DNA from: Lachnospiraceae bacterium
Lineage (GTDB): Bacteria; Bacillota; Clostridia; Lachnospirales; Lachnospiraceae
DNA length: 64,000 nucleotides
NCBI GenBank assembly: GCA_017552715.1
Contig: JAFZOW010000066.1
Span: forward strand, 1-64,000
Direction: 5' to 3'
The notes under the pieces were generated by a model. It ran no database searches, had not been told where the DNA came from, and saw nothing but the letters and a program-made list of their open reading frames with translations. The number at the start of each line of letters is the position of its first letter. Within the stretch, counting starts at the first letter, position 1. The translations under genes and the position numbers were made by a program. Below, piece after piece: positions 34,185 through 43,230 of this stretch.

Positions 34185-35021
34185 TTACGGACAGATATGA
34201 TGCTCCGAAAGACCGTCGGCCAGTTCCGCCACGGTCTTTTTATATACGGGATGCAGAAGCTCCGGTGCCAGCTCCTTAAGGGGCAGCAGCACAAAATCCC
34301 GCCGGATGAGGTCGGGATGGGGGATCACCAGCTCCTTTTCCCTGAGTACCAGATCGTCATAAAACAGTATGTCCAGATCCATCTCCCGGGGACCCCAGTG
34401 TTCCTTTCGGGCGCGGTCCAGTCCGCAGGCTTCCTCGATACGATGCAGGGCCTGCAGGAGAGGAAGGGGCTCATAGATGGTGGTAAGCTCGATGACCCCG
34501 TTATAAAAATCCGGCTGCTCCACGCCGCCGTAGGGACTGCTTACGATGGGCTCGGTGTGCTTTTTCAGGCTGATCCGCGGATCTTCGCCAAGAAGCTTAA
34601 GAGCCTTGGCTATCTGCGTGGGCGGATCCCCCACATTGGCTCCGTAGCCCAGGAACACGGAATGACGTTTTCTGAATACCGTTACCGAAACATTCCGGAA
34701 TTCGGCCGCTATGGGTGCCGAAGGCTTGGCCACCGTAAGCTCCAGAGCACAGAGCTTCGGATAGGCCGAAAAAAGAGCACAGGACAGATCCTCGGCCACG
34801 GCCTCGATCAGCTGCCTGCGCTGCTTCGTAAATTCCTTTGTTATAAAGATACAGAGTTCCTCGTAGGAAATGCTCTTTTCCAGCTCGTCGCCCAGTCCCG
34901 ACTCCTGCAGGGACAGAAAGAATTTCCCGGAGACTTCAAACTCCTGGCCGTTCTTTTCCTCCGCCTCATATACCCCGTGATGGGCAAAGATCTTCAACTC
35001 TTCGATCTGAATAAAATCCAT
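34185..35021 (-). CDS. Dihydroneopterin aldolase / HPPK fusion
   Basis: This 278-residue bifunctional folate enzyme has an N-terminal FolB domain (about 1-118; FAHHGVYEAEE start, catalytic Lys in TVAKPSAP) and a C-terminal FolK pyrophosphokinase (about 120-278) with FLGYGANVGD, the WGPREMDLDILFYDD signature and IPHPDLIRRDFVL. Together they make 6-hydroxymethyl-dihydropterin and its diphosphate. The ATG at 35021 is one base after the folE stop (GGGAGATAGGATG). No folP (dihydropteroate synthase) is present in the window, leaving a gap in the pathway here. Its 3' end contains the terminator of the convergent gene. Confidence 0.93.
   Translation of the reverse strand: MDFIQIEELKIFAHHGVYEAEEKNGQEFEVSGKFFLSLQESGLGDELEKSISYEELCIFITKEFTKQRRQLIEAVAEDLSCALFSAYPKLCALELTVAKPSAPIAAEFRNVSVTVFRKRHSVFLGYGANVGDPPTQIAKALKLLGEDPRISLKKHTEPIVSSPYGGVEQPDFYNGVIELTTIYEPLPLLQALHRIEEACGLDRARKEHWGPREMDLDILFYDDLVLREKELVIPHPDLIRRDFVLLPLKELAPELLHPVYKKTVAELADGLSEHHICP
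34208..34241 (+). terminator. Intrinsic terminator of DUF5050-like gene, inside folBK
   Basis: AAAGACCGT (34208-34216) pairs perfectly with ACGGTCTTT (34231-34239), and the T-run extends to 34241. It lies 39 bases past the + strand stop but within the coding sequence of the convergent fusion gene (about its last 20 codons). Confidence 0.75.
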
Positions 35022-35022
35022 C

Positions 35023-35580
35023 CTATCTCCCGAGCATGTGATAGAACTGCTCACGCAGCGCCGCATCCTCCGCAAAAGCTCCCCGCTCTGCCACCGTAAC
35101 GGTACTGCTGCCGGGCTTCTTCACTCCCCGCATGGTCATGCAGGTATGCTCCGCTTCCACCAGTACCATAACTCCCCGGCAGGAGAGATGCTCCATAAGC
35201 GCATCGGCGATCTGCTCCGTCATGCGTTCCTGCATCTGCAGTCTTTTTGCAAAGACCTCCACGGTACGGGCCAGCTTGGAAAGCCCCACCACTCTGCCGT
35301 TGGGCAGATAAGCCACATGTACCTTCCCGAAAAAAGGCATCAGATGATGCTCGCAGGTGGAGAAGAAAGTGATATCCCTCTCCAGTACCATATCCCCGCT
35401 CCCGGCGGAAAAGGTCCTGCCCAGATGGGTTGCGGCATCCTCTTCCATTCCTGCCATGGTCTCGGCATACATGCGTGCAACACGGGCAGGGGTATCCTTC
35501 AGCCCCTCCCGCTCGGTATCTTCTCCCAGTCCTTCCAACAGCAGCCGTATCGCTTTCTCTATCTTTGCTTCGTCCGTCAT
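35023..35580 (-). CDS. folE: GTP cyclohydrolase I
   Basis: The 185-residue enzyme opens GTP to dihydroneopterin triphosphate, the first step of folate synthesis. The zinc and catalytic residues are in FFSTCEHHLMPF (about 73-84) and LSCRGVMV (about 143-150); the QERMTEQIA and EAEHTCMTMRGV segments are diagnostic. Length is normal for the homodecameric FolE I type. Its start overlaps the folC stop by four bases (ATGA) and its stop is one base from folBK. Confidence 0.96.
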   Translation of the reverse strand: MTDEAKIEKAIRLLLEGLGEDTEREGLKDTPARVARMYAETMAGMEEDAATHLGRTFSAGSGDMVLERDITFFSTCEHHLMPFFGKVHVAYLPNGRVVGLSKLARTVEVFAKRLQMQERMTEQIADALMEHLSCRGVMVLVEAEHTCMTMRGVKKPGSSTVTVAERGAFAEDAALREQFYHMLGR

Positions 35581-36860
35581 TTCTCTTTTTCCTTCTTAAA
35601 TGCTTTTTGCAGCCGGTCCATCCAGGAGAGGGATCCGCAGCATACGATGGGGAGCTTTCCTCCCGAAAGCAGCTCTGCCAGCTCCAGCCCTTCCTCCACG
35701 CTGTCCGCCGTGCTCACCGGCAGTGCCGGGCTGATCCGTCCGGCCGCCTCCGCCAGCTCCAGCCCGGGCAGGGCTCTCGGATTCTCCGGCGGCGTGATGC
35801 ATATCAGCTGCAGGGCTAAAGGCAGCAAAAGCGCCAGTTCCTTTTCATATTCCTTATCGGCCAGAACCCCCATCAGAAAGATGCAGCCCTTCCCGGGCAG
35901 CAGGACTTTCAACGACTCAGCCAGGGCCGCAGCCCCTGCCTCGTTATGGGCACCGTCGGCAATGACGGGAGGCCGGTATTTAAGGAGGGAGAAGCGTCCG
36001 AACCATTCCGTATCAGCAAGTCCCTTCCGTAAAGCTTTCTCGCTTACGGGAAAGCCCCTGTCCTTCAGCAGCTCCGCAGCCTTCACCGCCAGGGCCGCAT
36101 TCTGCGGCTGCCAGCTTCCCGCCAGAGCGATGGAAAGCTTTTTGTATCCGCCGCAGTCAAAGACTGCCCCTTTCAGGCCAAGCCGCACATGAGCCGCTTC
36201 CTCAGGATAGCACAGCCTGCCTTCCGCCGCGCTTTCCAGAACCCTTGCAGCCTCCTCCGGCTGCTTTGCGCTAAGCACGGCGCTCCCGGGCTTGATGATC
36301 CCGCTCTTTTCCTTTGCGATGGCCTTCAGGCTGTGGCCCAGAAAAGCCATATGATCCATGGATATGGGCGTAAATACCGCCAGCAGCGGCGGCGGTATGA
36401 TATTGGTGGCATCTCCTGCGCCGCCCATGCCGCATTCGGTGATGACAATGTCGCAGCCAGCCGCTTCAAAGGTGCGGAAAGCCAGCAGGGTCACGGCCTC
36501 AAAGACGGTGGGCAGGGCTTCTTTCTTCGCGGCAAGTCTTTCCTCCGCTTCCCGCAGGGCCTCCAGCCCTTCTCTCCAGGCCTTCTTCGTAAGGGGCTTT
36601 CCGCCTATCCGTATGGCATCCCTTTCCTCCGACAGGGAGGGAGAGAAATAGTGCCCCGTGCGGAAGCCCGCCGCTTTCAGGATCGAAGCGAGAAACGCCC
36701 CGACAGAGCCTTTGCCGTTAGTACCGGCGATATGTACGAACTTAAGCTTCTTTTCGGGATGCCCAAGCTCCTCCGCCAGCTTAAATACCCGGTCCAGGCC
36801 GGGATGACTCCCCCGGCTCTTCAGCAGCAGCAGATAATCTTCCGCTTCACGCTCCGTCAT
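35577..36860 (-). CDS. folC: Folylpolyglutamate/dihydrofolate synthase
   Basis: The 427-residue Mur-ligase-family enzyme adds glutamate to (dihydro)folate. The P-loop HIAGTNGKGSVGA is at about 43-55, and ITECGMGGAGDATN (about 130) and ISMDHMAFLGHS (about 150) are family motifs; the C-terminal domain has the GAHNEAGA segment (about 310). The ATG at 36860 shares its A with the preceding TGA (TGATG). It is followed by folE and folBK in a coupled cassette. Confidence 0.95.
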   Translation of the reverse strand: MTEREAEDYLLLLKSRGSHPGLDRVFKLAEELGHPEKKLKFVHIAGTNGKGSVGAFLASILKAAGFRTGHYFSPSLSEERDAIRIGGKPLTKKAWREGLEALREAEERLAAKKEALPTVFEAVTLLAFRTFEAAGCDIVITECGMGGAGDATNIIPPPLLAVFTPISMDHMAFLGHSLKAIAKEKSGIIKPGSAVLSAKQPEEAARVLESAAEGRLCYPEEAAHVRLGLKGAVFDCGGYKKLSIALAGSWQPQNAALAVKAAELLKDRGFPVSEKALRKGLADTEWFGRFSLLKYRPPVIADGAHNEAGAAALAESLKVLLPGKGCIFLMGVLADKEYEKELALLLPLALQLICITPPENPRALPGLELAEAAGRISPALPVSTADSVEEGLELAELLSGGKLPIVCCGSLSWMDRLQKAFKKEKEK

Positions 36861-37282
36861 CAAAGATCATCGGGCAGGCCGTCCCCGTCAATGTCCGGAT
36901 GTCCGGCAGCGGCATAGCCTATCCCCTGCATGTTTACGGTACGGCGCTTGATCCGCTCCTTATCGGAAACCTCCAGGATATAATCCTTTACAGCCCGCGC
37001 ATTACGGATATGTTTGAATTCCAGGGTCGCATCCGTGGCATCACCGGTAAAGCAGGTCACCGTTCCCAGCCCCACCAGTCTTTCCAGGAAGGTGGCATTT
37101 AAGCGCACATCCGTTACCTTGTACATGTAACAGTCATCTTCCTGCTTGTTGAGAAATCCCCGGTCAATGGTGATCATGTCCTCGCGCACATGATAGACCG
37201 TGAAGGTCCAGGGCAGGCCCAAAAAAAGCCAGCGCTTCCTTTCACGAAAAACGTCCACTCGTTTTGCCGAATTCTCTGCCAT
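36860..37282 (-). CDS. PH-like domain protein with EF-hand-like C-terminal motif
   Basis: This 140-residue cytoplasmic protein is predicted to be a bacterial PH-like (bPH2/DUF304) domain: a run of beta strands from about 10 to 100 with WTFTVYHVREDMITIDRG at the start and a closing helix (about 92-105). The family resembles membrane-associated YdbS-type domains, but this protein has no membrane helices. The last 11 residues, DIDGDGLPDDL, match a calcium-binding loop of EF-hand or type-3 repeat type (D-x-D-x-D-G), odd for this family. It is joined to folC by a one-base overlap and follows the PilZ gene by 15 bases. Function unknown. Confidence 0.75.
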   Translation of the reverse strand: MAENSAKRVDVFRERKRWLFLGLPWTFTVYHVREDMITIDRGFLNKQEDDCYMYKVTDVRLNATFLERLVGLGTVTCFTGDATDATLEFKHIRNARAVKDYILEVSDKERIKRRTVNMQGIGYAAAGHPDIDGDGLPDDL

Positions 37283-37297
37283 AACGCACCTCCTTCA

Positions 37298-37942
37298 TCA
37301 GGGCCCGGAATTCTCCGCGCCTTTTTTTCCGTTAATCTTATCGATATATGCGATCACTTCTTCGTTCTTTTCGCTGCAGCGGCAGCCGTAAAGAACATAC
37401 TGATCCATCTTTTCCCGGCGGATCACCTTGCCCCGCATATGCACTGCATTTCCGTCCTTTTCATTGATGGTACAGGAAACTGTCTTCCCGGTTGTGATGG
37501 CCAGACGTTTCCTTGCATCCAGAACAAAAGCGAAACCGCTGGGGCTCACATCCTTCAGGGTGGTAAAGATCTGATCCGTTATCCCCTCTATGGTAAAGAT
37601 CGCCGGCTGCCACACATAAGTCCGCCGTTCGCCGCGGCGGTTTTCGATAGCCTCACTCATGGGGGTGAGGATACGGTGATAGAGCAGGCCGTTCTTTTTT
37701 ACCGTGTCGATCTTGCAGTTCTTAAAGGTCCAGTTATTTCCTTCCCCGTCGGGTACCTCCATGTGGATCTGCACGCCTGTGCCGGCAAAATTCACACGCA
37801 CGCCCTTATGCATGAAGGGGATCACCAACAGACTCTTATCCCCCGTCTTCATGACACGGGAAATGAACTTGGCCTGTGTGTCGCCTCCGTTGGTCACGCA
37901 GATCTGCACTTTTACCCCCATGGGGATCTCGGAACTGTTCAT
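37298..37942 (-). CDS. PilZ-domain (YcgR-like) c-di-GMP binding protein
   Basis: The 214 residues consist of a YcgR-N-like beta domain (about 1-95) and a PilZ domain (about 98-205). The c-di-GMP binding motif RxxxR is present as RRGERR (about 102-107) and the second motif D-x-S-x-x-G as DVSPSG (about 131-136). In flagellated bacteria YcgR brakes motility, but here the gene is coupled to glgB by a four-base ATGA overlap and lies in a run with a cellulase and branching enzyme, so control of polysaccharide handling is equally possible. AGGAGA inside glgB serves as the ribosome site. A longer start at 37978 is rejected for that reason. Confidence 0.88.
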   Translation of the reverse strand: MNSSEIPMGVKVQICVTNGGDTQAKFISRVMKTGDKSLLVIPFMHKGVRVNFAGTGVQIHMEVPDGEGNNWTFKNCKIDTVKKNGLLYHRILTPMSEAIENRRGERRTYVWQPAIFTIEGITDQIFTTLKDVSPSGFAFVLDARKRLAITTGKTVSCTINEKDGNAVHMRGKVIRREKMDQYVLYGCRCSEKNEEVIAYIDKINGKKGAENSGP

Positions 37943-39810
37943 TTCTCCTGCGCTGTGACCTCCCAGATCATTCCGCAATACTTCGGTACACTAAGCTTCA
38001 TGATACGCTCTTTCGAGCTCATGCTCTCTTTCTTTTCCTTCAGACTGCCGCCGAAACGCTCCCATCCGGTATTGAAGATGCATTTCCAGCTCTCGTCCTT
38101 TTTCTTCTTTTTCTTTTTCCCGGCTGCTTCTTTCTTCTCTTCGCTTTCCGCTTCCTCCGGATCCAGGGCAAGCTCGAAATCTTCTATATCCTCCGGGCCG
38201 AAGTTCAGCACACAGACAAGGCTTTTCTCCTTCAGCATGCGCTTAAAGACATAGAGCAGCTTATCCCCTTCCTTGCAGTACAGCCAAACATAATTATCCC
38301 GCTCATAATCCTTTTTGTAAAGGCAGGGATTTTCGCGGTAAAGGCTCTGCAGCGCGCATACACAATCGTAGAGCTTTTTATGTACGGGAAGCTCCAGCAG
38401 GTCAAAGTCCACCTGGCGGCTCTCGTTCCATTCTTCCCGTTCCCCCAGCTCGTTGCCCATGAAGGAGAGCTTCTTGCCGGGATGCATGTACATATAAGTA
38501 TAGAAAGCCCGCAGCTGGGCGATCTTTTCCTCTTCGCTGCCGTGCATCTTTTCCAGTATGGTGCCGGCGCCTCCCACCACCTCGTCGTGAGAGAGGGAAA
38601 GGATGAAGCGCTCGTTATAAAAATACCACATGGAAAAAGTCAGCTTATGGTATTCCCGAAGACGCTGCTCTGCCGGCAGGGAAAGGAAATGAAGGCTGTC
38701 ATACATCCAGCCCATATCCCATTTATAATCGAAGCCCAGGCCACCTTCTTCCACGGCCCTGGTCACGCCCCCCTGCCAGGAGGAGGAATCCTCCGCAAAA
38801 AGGCTTACGGAAGGGTACTTCTTCTTGATGAGGCTCGTAAGCTTTCTGGCAAAAGCCATACCGCCGGCATTCTCACCTTTTTCCTGCCGGCCGCCCCAGT
38901 AGATCAGGCAGCTCACCGCATCCACCCGAAGGCCGTCAAAGTGGAACTCTTCCAGCCAGTAATCCGCCGATGAGAGCAGGAAGCTGGCAACCTCCGGCCG
39001 CTCGTGGTTGAACATGCAGGTTCCCCACTGGCTTTCCGCCACGCCCGGACGGTAGTATTCGTAGAGCCCGGTAGTATCGTACAGCTTGAGCCCCCAGTCG
39101 TCAATGGCAAAATGAACGGGTACAAAATCCATGATCACGCCGATGCCGGCCTTATGGCAGGCGTCCACCAGGTATTTCAGATCCGCCGGCTTGCCGTAAC
39201 GGGAGGTAGGTGCAAAATACCCCGTAAGCTGATAGCCCCAGGAACCGTCAAAGGGATATTCACAGAGGGGCATGAGCTCGATATGGGTATAGCCGCTCTT
39301 CTTTACGTATTCGATGAGCTTAGGCGCGATCTCCCTGTAGGAATACCAGCCGTGTTCTTCCTCCGGATTACGGATGAAAGCCCCCAGATGCACCTCGTAG
39401 ACGCTCATGGGCTTGTCTTTACAGTCGCTGCGGCTCTTCATCCAGGCTTCGTCCGTAAAGCTGTATTCCGTAAGATCCGTAATGCGGGAGGCACTGCCCG
39501 GACGCAGCTCCGCCCCGAAGGCATAAGGATCCGCATGCTCCGTGCGCCAGCCGTTATTGCCGTAGATCACATATTTATACAGGTCCCCGGGCTTTGCCCC
39601 CTTCACCGTCAGGCTCCAGCAGCCTCTCTCGTCCCGTTCCATGGGAGTTTCCGTCCATCCGTTGAAATCCCCGAAGAGGTTCACACCGCTGGCTGCCGGT
39701 GCATAGGTACGGAACACCGTTGTGTTCCCGCTCACATGGGCCCCGAAATATTTCCATGCCGTAAGGCAGTTTCCTTCAAAAAAATCCTTCATGTCCGTTT
39801 CTTTGCTCAT
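37939..39810 (-). CDS. glgB: 1,4-alpha-glucan branching enzyme
   Basis: This 623-residue GH13 enzyme makes alpha-1,6 branches in glycogen. A CBM48 domain (about 15-110; NLFGDFNGW) is followed by the TIM barrel with ELMPLCEYPFDGSWGYQ, nucleophile Asp297 (GLRVDAV), acid Glu340 (FAEDSS) and the LSHDEVVGG motif with the third Asp (about 408). The C-terminal beta domain carries an unusual charged insert with seven consecutive Lys (about 560-580). It lies 13 bases after the SurA-like gene and overlaps the PilZ gene. No other glg genes are in the window, so branching may be regulated here apart from the rest of glycogen synthesis. Confidence 0.94.
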   Translation of the reverse strand: MSKETDMKDFFEGNCLTAWKYFGAHVSGNTTVFRTYAPAASGVNLFGDFNGWTETPMERDERGCWSLTVKGAKPGDLYKYVIYGNNGWRTEHADPYAFGAELRPGSASRITDLTEYSFTDEAWMKSRSDCKDKPMSVYEVHLGAFIRNPEEEHGWYSYREIAPKLIEYVKKSGYTHIELMPLCEYPFDGSWGYQLTGYFAPTSRYGKPADLKYLVDACHKAGIGVIMDFVPVHFAIDDWGLKLYDTTGLYEYYRPGVAESQWGTCMFNHERPEVASFLLSSADYWLEEFHFDGLRVDAVSCLIYWGGRQEKGENAGGMAFARKLTSLIKKKYPSVSLFAEDSSSWQGGVTRAVEEGGLGFDYKWDMGWMYDSLHFLSLPAEQRLREYHKLTFSMWYFYNERFILSLSHDEVVGGAGTILEKMHGSEEEKIAQLRAFYTYMYMHPGKKLSFMGNELGEREEWNESRQVDFDLLELPVHKKLYDCVCALQSLYRENPCLYKKDYERDNYVWLYCKEGDKLLYVFKRMLKEKSLVCVLNFGPEDIEDFELALDPEEAESEEKKEAAGKKKKKKKDESWKCIFNTGWERFGGSLKEKKESMSSKERIMKLSVPKYCGMIWEVTAQEK

Positions 39811-39823
39811 CCCGCCTGCTCCT

Positions 39824-40609
39824 TCAGTTTATGCTTACATATCCTACACGCAGCTCCTCCGACGCCTGCTGTGAGCGTTCCGCCGTATAGCTGCCCAGTA
39901 GTCCGGTATAATATTCGCTCCCCACATCATTGTCGGGGATCCCCTCTGCGGAAAGCTGCTTCATCATCCGTTCGGAAAGCTTTTCCCTCTCCATTACGGC
40001 AGTAAGCGTTTCCACATCCAGGCCCGTGCTCTCCCGCTCTCTGTCGCTCATCTTGAGCCACATGCGTTCTGCCTCATTCTTACAGGCCTTTTTCTCCTCG
40101 TCGTCCAGGGACAGGCCTGCCCGTCCTGCCTCAAGAGAGTATAGCAGATCCCGTTCCGCATAGTCCAGTACGGTTTTTTTTGCCATCTGACTCACATAAC
40201 TGGCCTGTTCCTTTGTACTGAGTCGGAGCTTCCAGTAGGCAGAAGGGTCTTCGGGGTTATAGGCTCTGGCCTGCCGGTCTCCCTCCCGTTCGATCCGGAG
40301 GATATAATAGGCCAGCTCCCCCATAGAGATACAGGCCTTTGTCCCGTCCGCCGCCGTAAGGCTGAGAGCCGTCTCCTCCAGATGCTCTGCCAGCACATAA
40401 TCCCCGGGACCAGTCGAAAGCCGCTGGGATACACTGCTGCCCAGCACAAAGATGGCCAGAGCCAGGAACACACTGCGATAACGATGCAGCACGCCTCCCA
40501 CGGCACTGCGCCTTCTTCCCGCAGCCGCAACGGATACCGTCTGCGTACGGCTCAGGGTCCGCAGATTTCGTATCCTCTCTTTTCTTCTGATCTCCGCAGT
40601 ATCTGTCAA
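39824..40609 (-). CDS. Membrane-anchored SurA/PrsA-like protein without PPIase
   Basis: This 261-residue protein has a basic cytoplasmic start (about 1-44), one membrane helix (about 45-62) and an extracellular helical region (about 70-255) rich in Glu, Lys and Leu. The helices (MGELAYYILRIE, QMAKKTVLDYAERDLLY) resemble the N-terminal chaperone part of SurA/PrsA foldases, but no rotamase domain follows. The start is TTG at 40609, overlapping the GH9 stop by four bases, with GGAGAG five bases upstream. Being coupled to a secreted cellulase, it may help that enzyme fold outside the membrane; this is inference. Confidence 0.7.
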   Translation of the reverse strand: MTDTAEIRRKERIRNLRTLSRTQTVSVAAAGRRRSAVGGVLHRYRSVFLALAIFVLGSSVSQRLSTGPGDYVLAEHLEETALSLTAADGTKACISMGELAYYILRIEREGDRQARAYNPEDPSAYWKLRLSTKEQASYVSQMAKKTVLDYAERDLLYSLEAGRAGLSLDDEEKKACKNEAERMWLKMSDRERESTGLDVETLTAVMEREKLSERMMKQLSAEGIPDNDVGSEYYTGLLGSYTAERSQQASEELRVGYVSIN

Positions 40610-43230
40610 GGCTTCTCTCCAAAGATCGCCGTTCCGTTCCGGCTGATGACGATATGCTCCGCATCCTTCACCGACCAGTCATTGGAGGTGTTCATGGCGG
40701 ACCAGTCGCTTAAATGGATGCTGAAGTTCACCACCAGCGTATCTCCCGCTTCCAGGGAAAGGGCATCCCCGAAGCTCATGGTACAGAGGGTATCCGCATC
40801 CTGTCCGGAAGCAGCGCTGAAAGCGCCGTTCACACCCTTCAGGCCCTGATAGCTGCCACCGCTCCCCTGCAGGGCCGCATGGTAGCAGTCAAAGCTCAGT
40901 GCCGCCGTTCCCTCTTTCGTAAAGTAATAAAGGATATTCAGCTCCTTCAGGGAAAGGCTTTCGCTTCCCTGATTCTTTATCTCCATGTTTCCGGCCAGGG
41001 CCGTGGCGCTGCTTCCCATGCCATCGTAACGCACCGATACGCTTAAGCTTCCGTTATCCGCGCTCTGCGTTCCCGCTGCGGGCCCGGGGCTGCCCTGTCC
41101 CTCTGCGCCGTTTCCTCCAGCGGCGCCGGGCGCTTCCGTTACGGTCTTCCCCGCATCGGCTCCGCCTTCCGGCTCACTTCCCCAGATCAGCTCACCGCTC
41201 TCGTAAAGGCATATACCGTCCGCAGCCCGGGTCTGTCCGCTTCCTGCCAGGCAGGCAAAGGAAGGATCGTTGGAATCATCCCAGACTCCTCCGGGATTCC
41301 TAAGGCGCACCTGTATCTCTTTTTTATAATGCTCCTGCCCGCCGGGATACAGGCTTCCGTCATCAAAGACCACGGAGAGGTAATACAGATGCTTTGCCTC
41401 ATCCCAGGCCTTCAGGCCGTCCACACGCCCGCCGGACATGTAATTGTTGCTGATCTCGATATTTCCGGCAGTCTGTCCCGCCGTATACAGCTCGCTCAGA
41501 TCCAGATAGTAACGCAGCTCCAGATCCTCAGCCACACGGGCCGGCCAGGCCGATACGTTATAAACATAGGCCTTGATCTCGATAAAATCGTCACCGTCCA
41601 CGTTCACGCCGGCTTCCGTATAAAACTCCGCCTCCGGCGTTTCAACGGCACCGAAATCCTTAATGCTCTGCCCGTGATAGACCGAATACATGGCGGCGAG
41701 CAGCCCCGTAAAGCCCGCGTTATAATCGCAGGCCACCTCGTTGGTCTGGTAATTGCTCACCTCATCAGTATAGTTATCGGAAGCATCCGGCCCGCCCACA
41801 AGAGCTCCGTATAGGATGTGCCGGTGTTCGGCCGGTTCGTTCATATTGTTGCAGTACGAACCCTGGGCCGTTCGGTGATGGGGATGGACCGGAGGGTTCT
41901 CGCCGAAACCGCATACATAGGAACGACCGCTGCTGCCCAGCGCGTAATCCGCCTGGGAAAGTGCAAAATCCCAGTAGCTGTCCTTCTTTCCTTCCGGGCA
42001 CTTATCCCAGCGGCTGTATACCGCAGCCACAAATGCCGTAGTGGTGGCATAACGCAGAGGCCCCCAGCCGTCCAGCCAGGCCAGACCCTTGGGCGTGTAG
42101 GTGATGCGCTGCCCGTCGGAGGTACCCGTGGTCCAGAAGTCCAGATGCTTCTCCACATCCTCCGTATATTTCTTATCCCCGTCAAGCTGTGCCAGCAGCA
42201 CCGCGGCTCCGATGTGCACGTCGTCCCAGCAGAGGCTCCAGTTAAAATCCCATTCCTTTGCGGCGTAGTCCTTCTTTGCCTTATCCAGATAGCTCTGCTC
42301 GCCGGTGGCCTTGTACAGCCAGGCTCCTGCCCAGGCAAGCTCGTCGTTAAAACCGCTCCAGGAATCGTAAAAGCCGGCGGCTCTCGTATAGCCGGCATCG
42401 GAGCGCCATTCATCCGCCATGGCATAAAGGGCCTTCGCATGGCTTAAGCAGTCGGCGGCATAGGCCGCGTCACTGTCGGAAAAAACAAGGTAAGCCGCCG
42501 CCAGACTGGCCGCCGCTTCCGCCGCCACGGCACTGCCGGGCTCTTCCTTGGTAACCTTATAGGCCGGGCGCTCCATGGGCAGCACCTCCGCCGGCCCCCA
42601 CCAGGAATGATCGGCACCGCCGTCTCCCACCTGGTAGTAATATACCCCTTCCGAGGCATGGCATTTCATCAGATAGTCGTTGACCCAGCGCAGGTCACCC
42701 TGCATGAATTCCAGCTGCCCGCTGTCGATATAGGCCTGCTTATCCTCCAGAGCCGACCATGCCAGCATGGTTCCGGAATAGGCCATGGGAAGATTGAACT
42801 TCACATGGTCCCCGGCATCAAACCATCCGCCGCTTAAGTCCAGCCCCACATCGGCTCCGTCATTTACGGCACTGTCGCCGCGCCAGTTGCAGCGTACGGC
42901 TTCCGGCAGATCCCCGGAACGCTGCAGTTCGTAAAAGAGAAGTGATTTCTGCAGGGCCTCTCCGTAATTGTACTTCCCGCTGCCCTCGGTCCCTTCATAT
43001 CCGCTGCCTTCTGCCGTAAGACTGCCTGTATCGCTCTTTCCGTCGGCTGCTGCCCCCGGTGCTCCTTCCGCTGTCTCTCCCGCGGCAGTCCCCGCAGGTG
43101 CAGCGGCAGCATTACCCGAAGCCGCAGTGTTTCCGGACAGAGCCGGGTCTTTCGTCCCGCAGCCGCCAAGCACTGCTCCCAAAAGCAGGGATGTGCAAAG
43201 GATCCTGCCCTTCGATCCTAATAAAAACAT
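40606..43230 (-). CDS. GH9 endoglucanase lipoprotein with two CBM3 domains
   Basis: This 874-residue cell-attached cellulase has a lipoprotein signal peptide (about 1-24, lipobox LGGC with Cys24) and a Ser/Gly/Ala-rich linker, then the GH9 catalytic domain (about 78-515) with DAGDHVKFN (catalytic Asp pair), VCGFGENPPVHPHHR and the acid Glu498 in TNEVACDYNAG. A CBM3c-type module follows (about 520-675), typical of processive GH9 enzymes, then a linker rich in Gly/Ala (about 690-725) and a C-terminal CBM3 (about 728-874). Its start overlaps the Crp-like gene by 13 bases, with AGGAGG seven bases before the ATG, so the two are coupled. Confidence 0.95.
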   Translation of the reverse strand: MFLLGSKGRILCTSLLLGAVLGGCGTKDPALSGNTAASGNAAAAPAGTAAGETAEGAPGAAADGKSDTGSLTAEGSGYEGTEGSGKYNYGEALQKSLLFYELQRSGDLPEAVRCNWRGDSAVNDGADVGLDLSGGWFDAGDHVKFNLPMAYSGTMLAWSALEDKQAYIDSGQLEFMQGDLRWVNDYLMKCHASEGVYYYQVGDGGADHSWWGPAEVLPMERPAYKVTKEEPGSAVAAEAAASLAAAYLVFSDSDAAYAADCLSHAKALYAMADEWRSDAGYTRAAGFYDSWSGFNDELAWAGAWLYKATGEQSYLDKAKKDYAAKEWDFNWSLCWDDVHIGAAVLLAQLDGDKKYTEDVEKHLDFWTTGTSDGQRITYTPKGLAWLDGWGPLRYATTTAFVAAVYSRWDKCPEGKKDSYWDFALSQADYALGSSGRSYVCGFGENPPVHPHHRTAQGSYCNNMNEPAEHRHILYGALVGGPDASDNYTDEVSNYQTNEVACDYNAGFTGLLAAMYSVYHGQSIKDFGAVETPEAEFYTEAGVNVDGDDFIEIKAYVYNVSAWPARVAEDLELRYYLDLSELYTAGQTAGNIEISNNYMSGGRVDGLKAWDEAKHLYYLSVVFDDGSLYPGGQEHYKKEIQVRLRNPGGVWDDSNDPSFACLAGSGQTRAADGICLYESGELIWGSEPEGGADAGKTVTEAPGAAGGNGAEGQGSPGPAAGTQSADNGSLSVSVRYDGMGSSATALAGNMEIKNQGSESLSLKELNILYYFTKEGTAALSFDCYHAALQGSGGSYQGLKGVNGAFSAASGQDADTLCTMSFGDALSLEAGDTLVVNFSIHLSDWSAMNTSNDWSVKDAEHIVISRNGTAIFGEKP

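Noticed and set aside
34174-34192. Small hairpin at the folBK stop (GTCCG/CGGAC), considered as the folBK terminator
   Set aside because: Only five base pairs and no T-run on the - strand.
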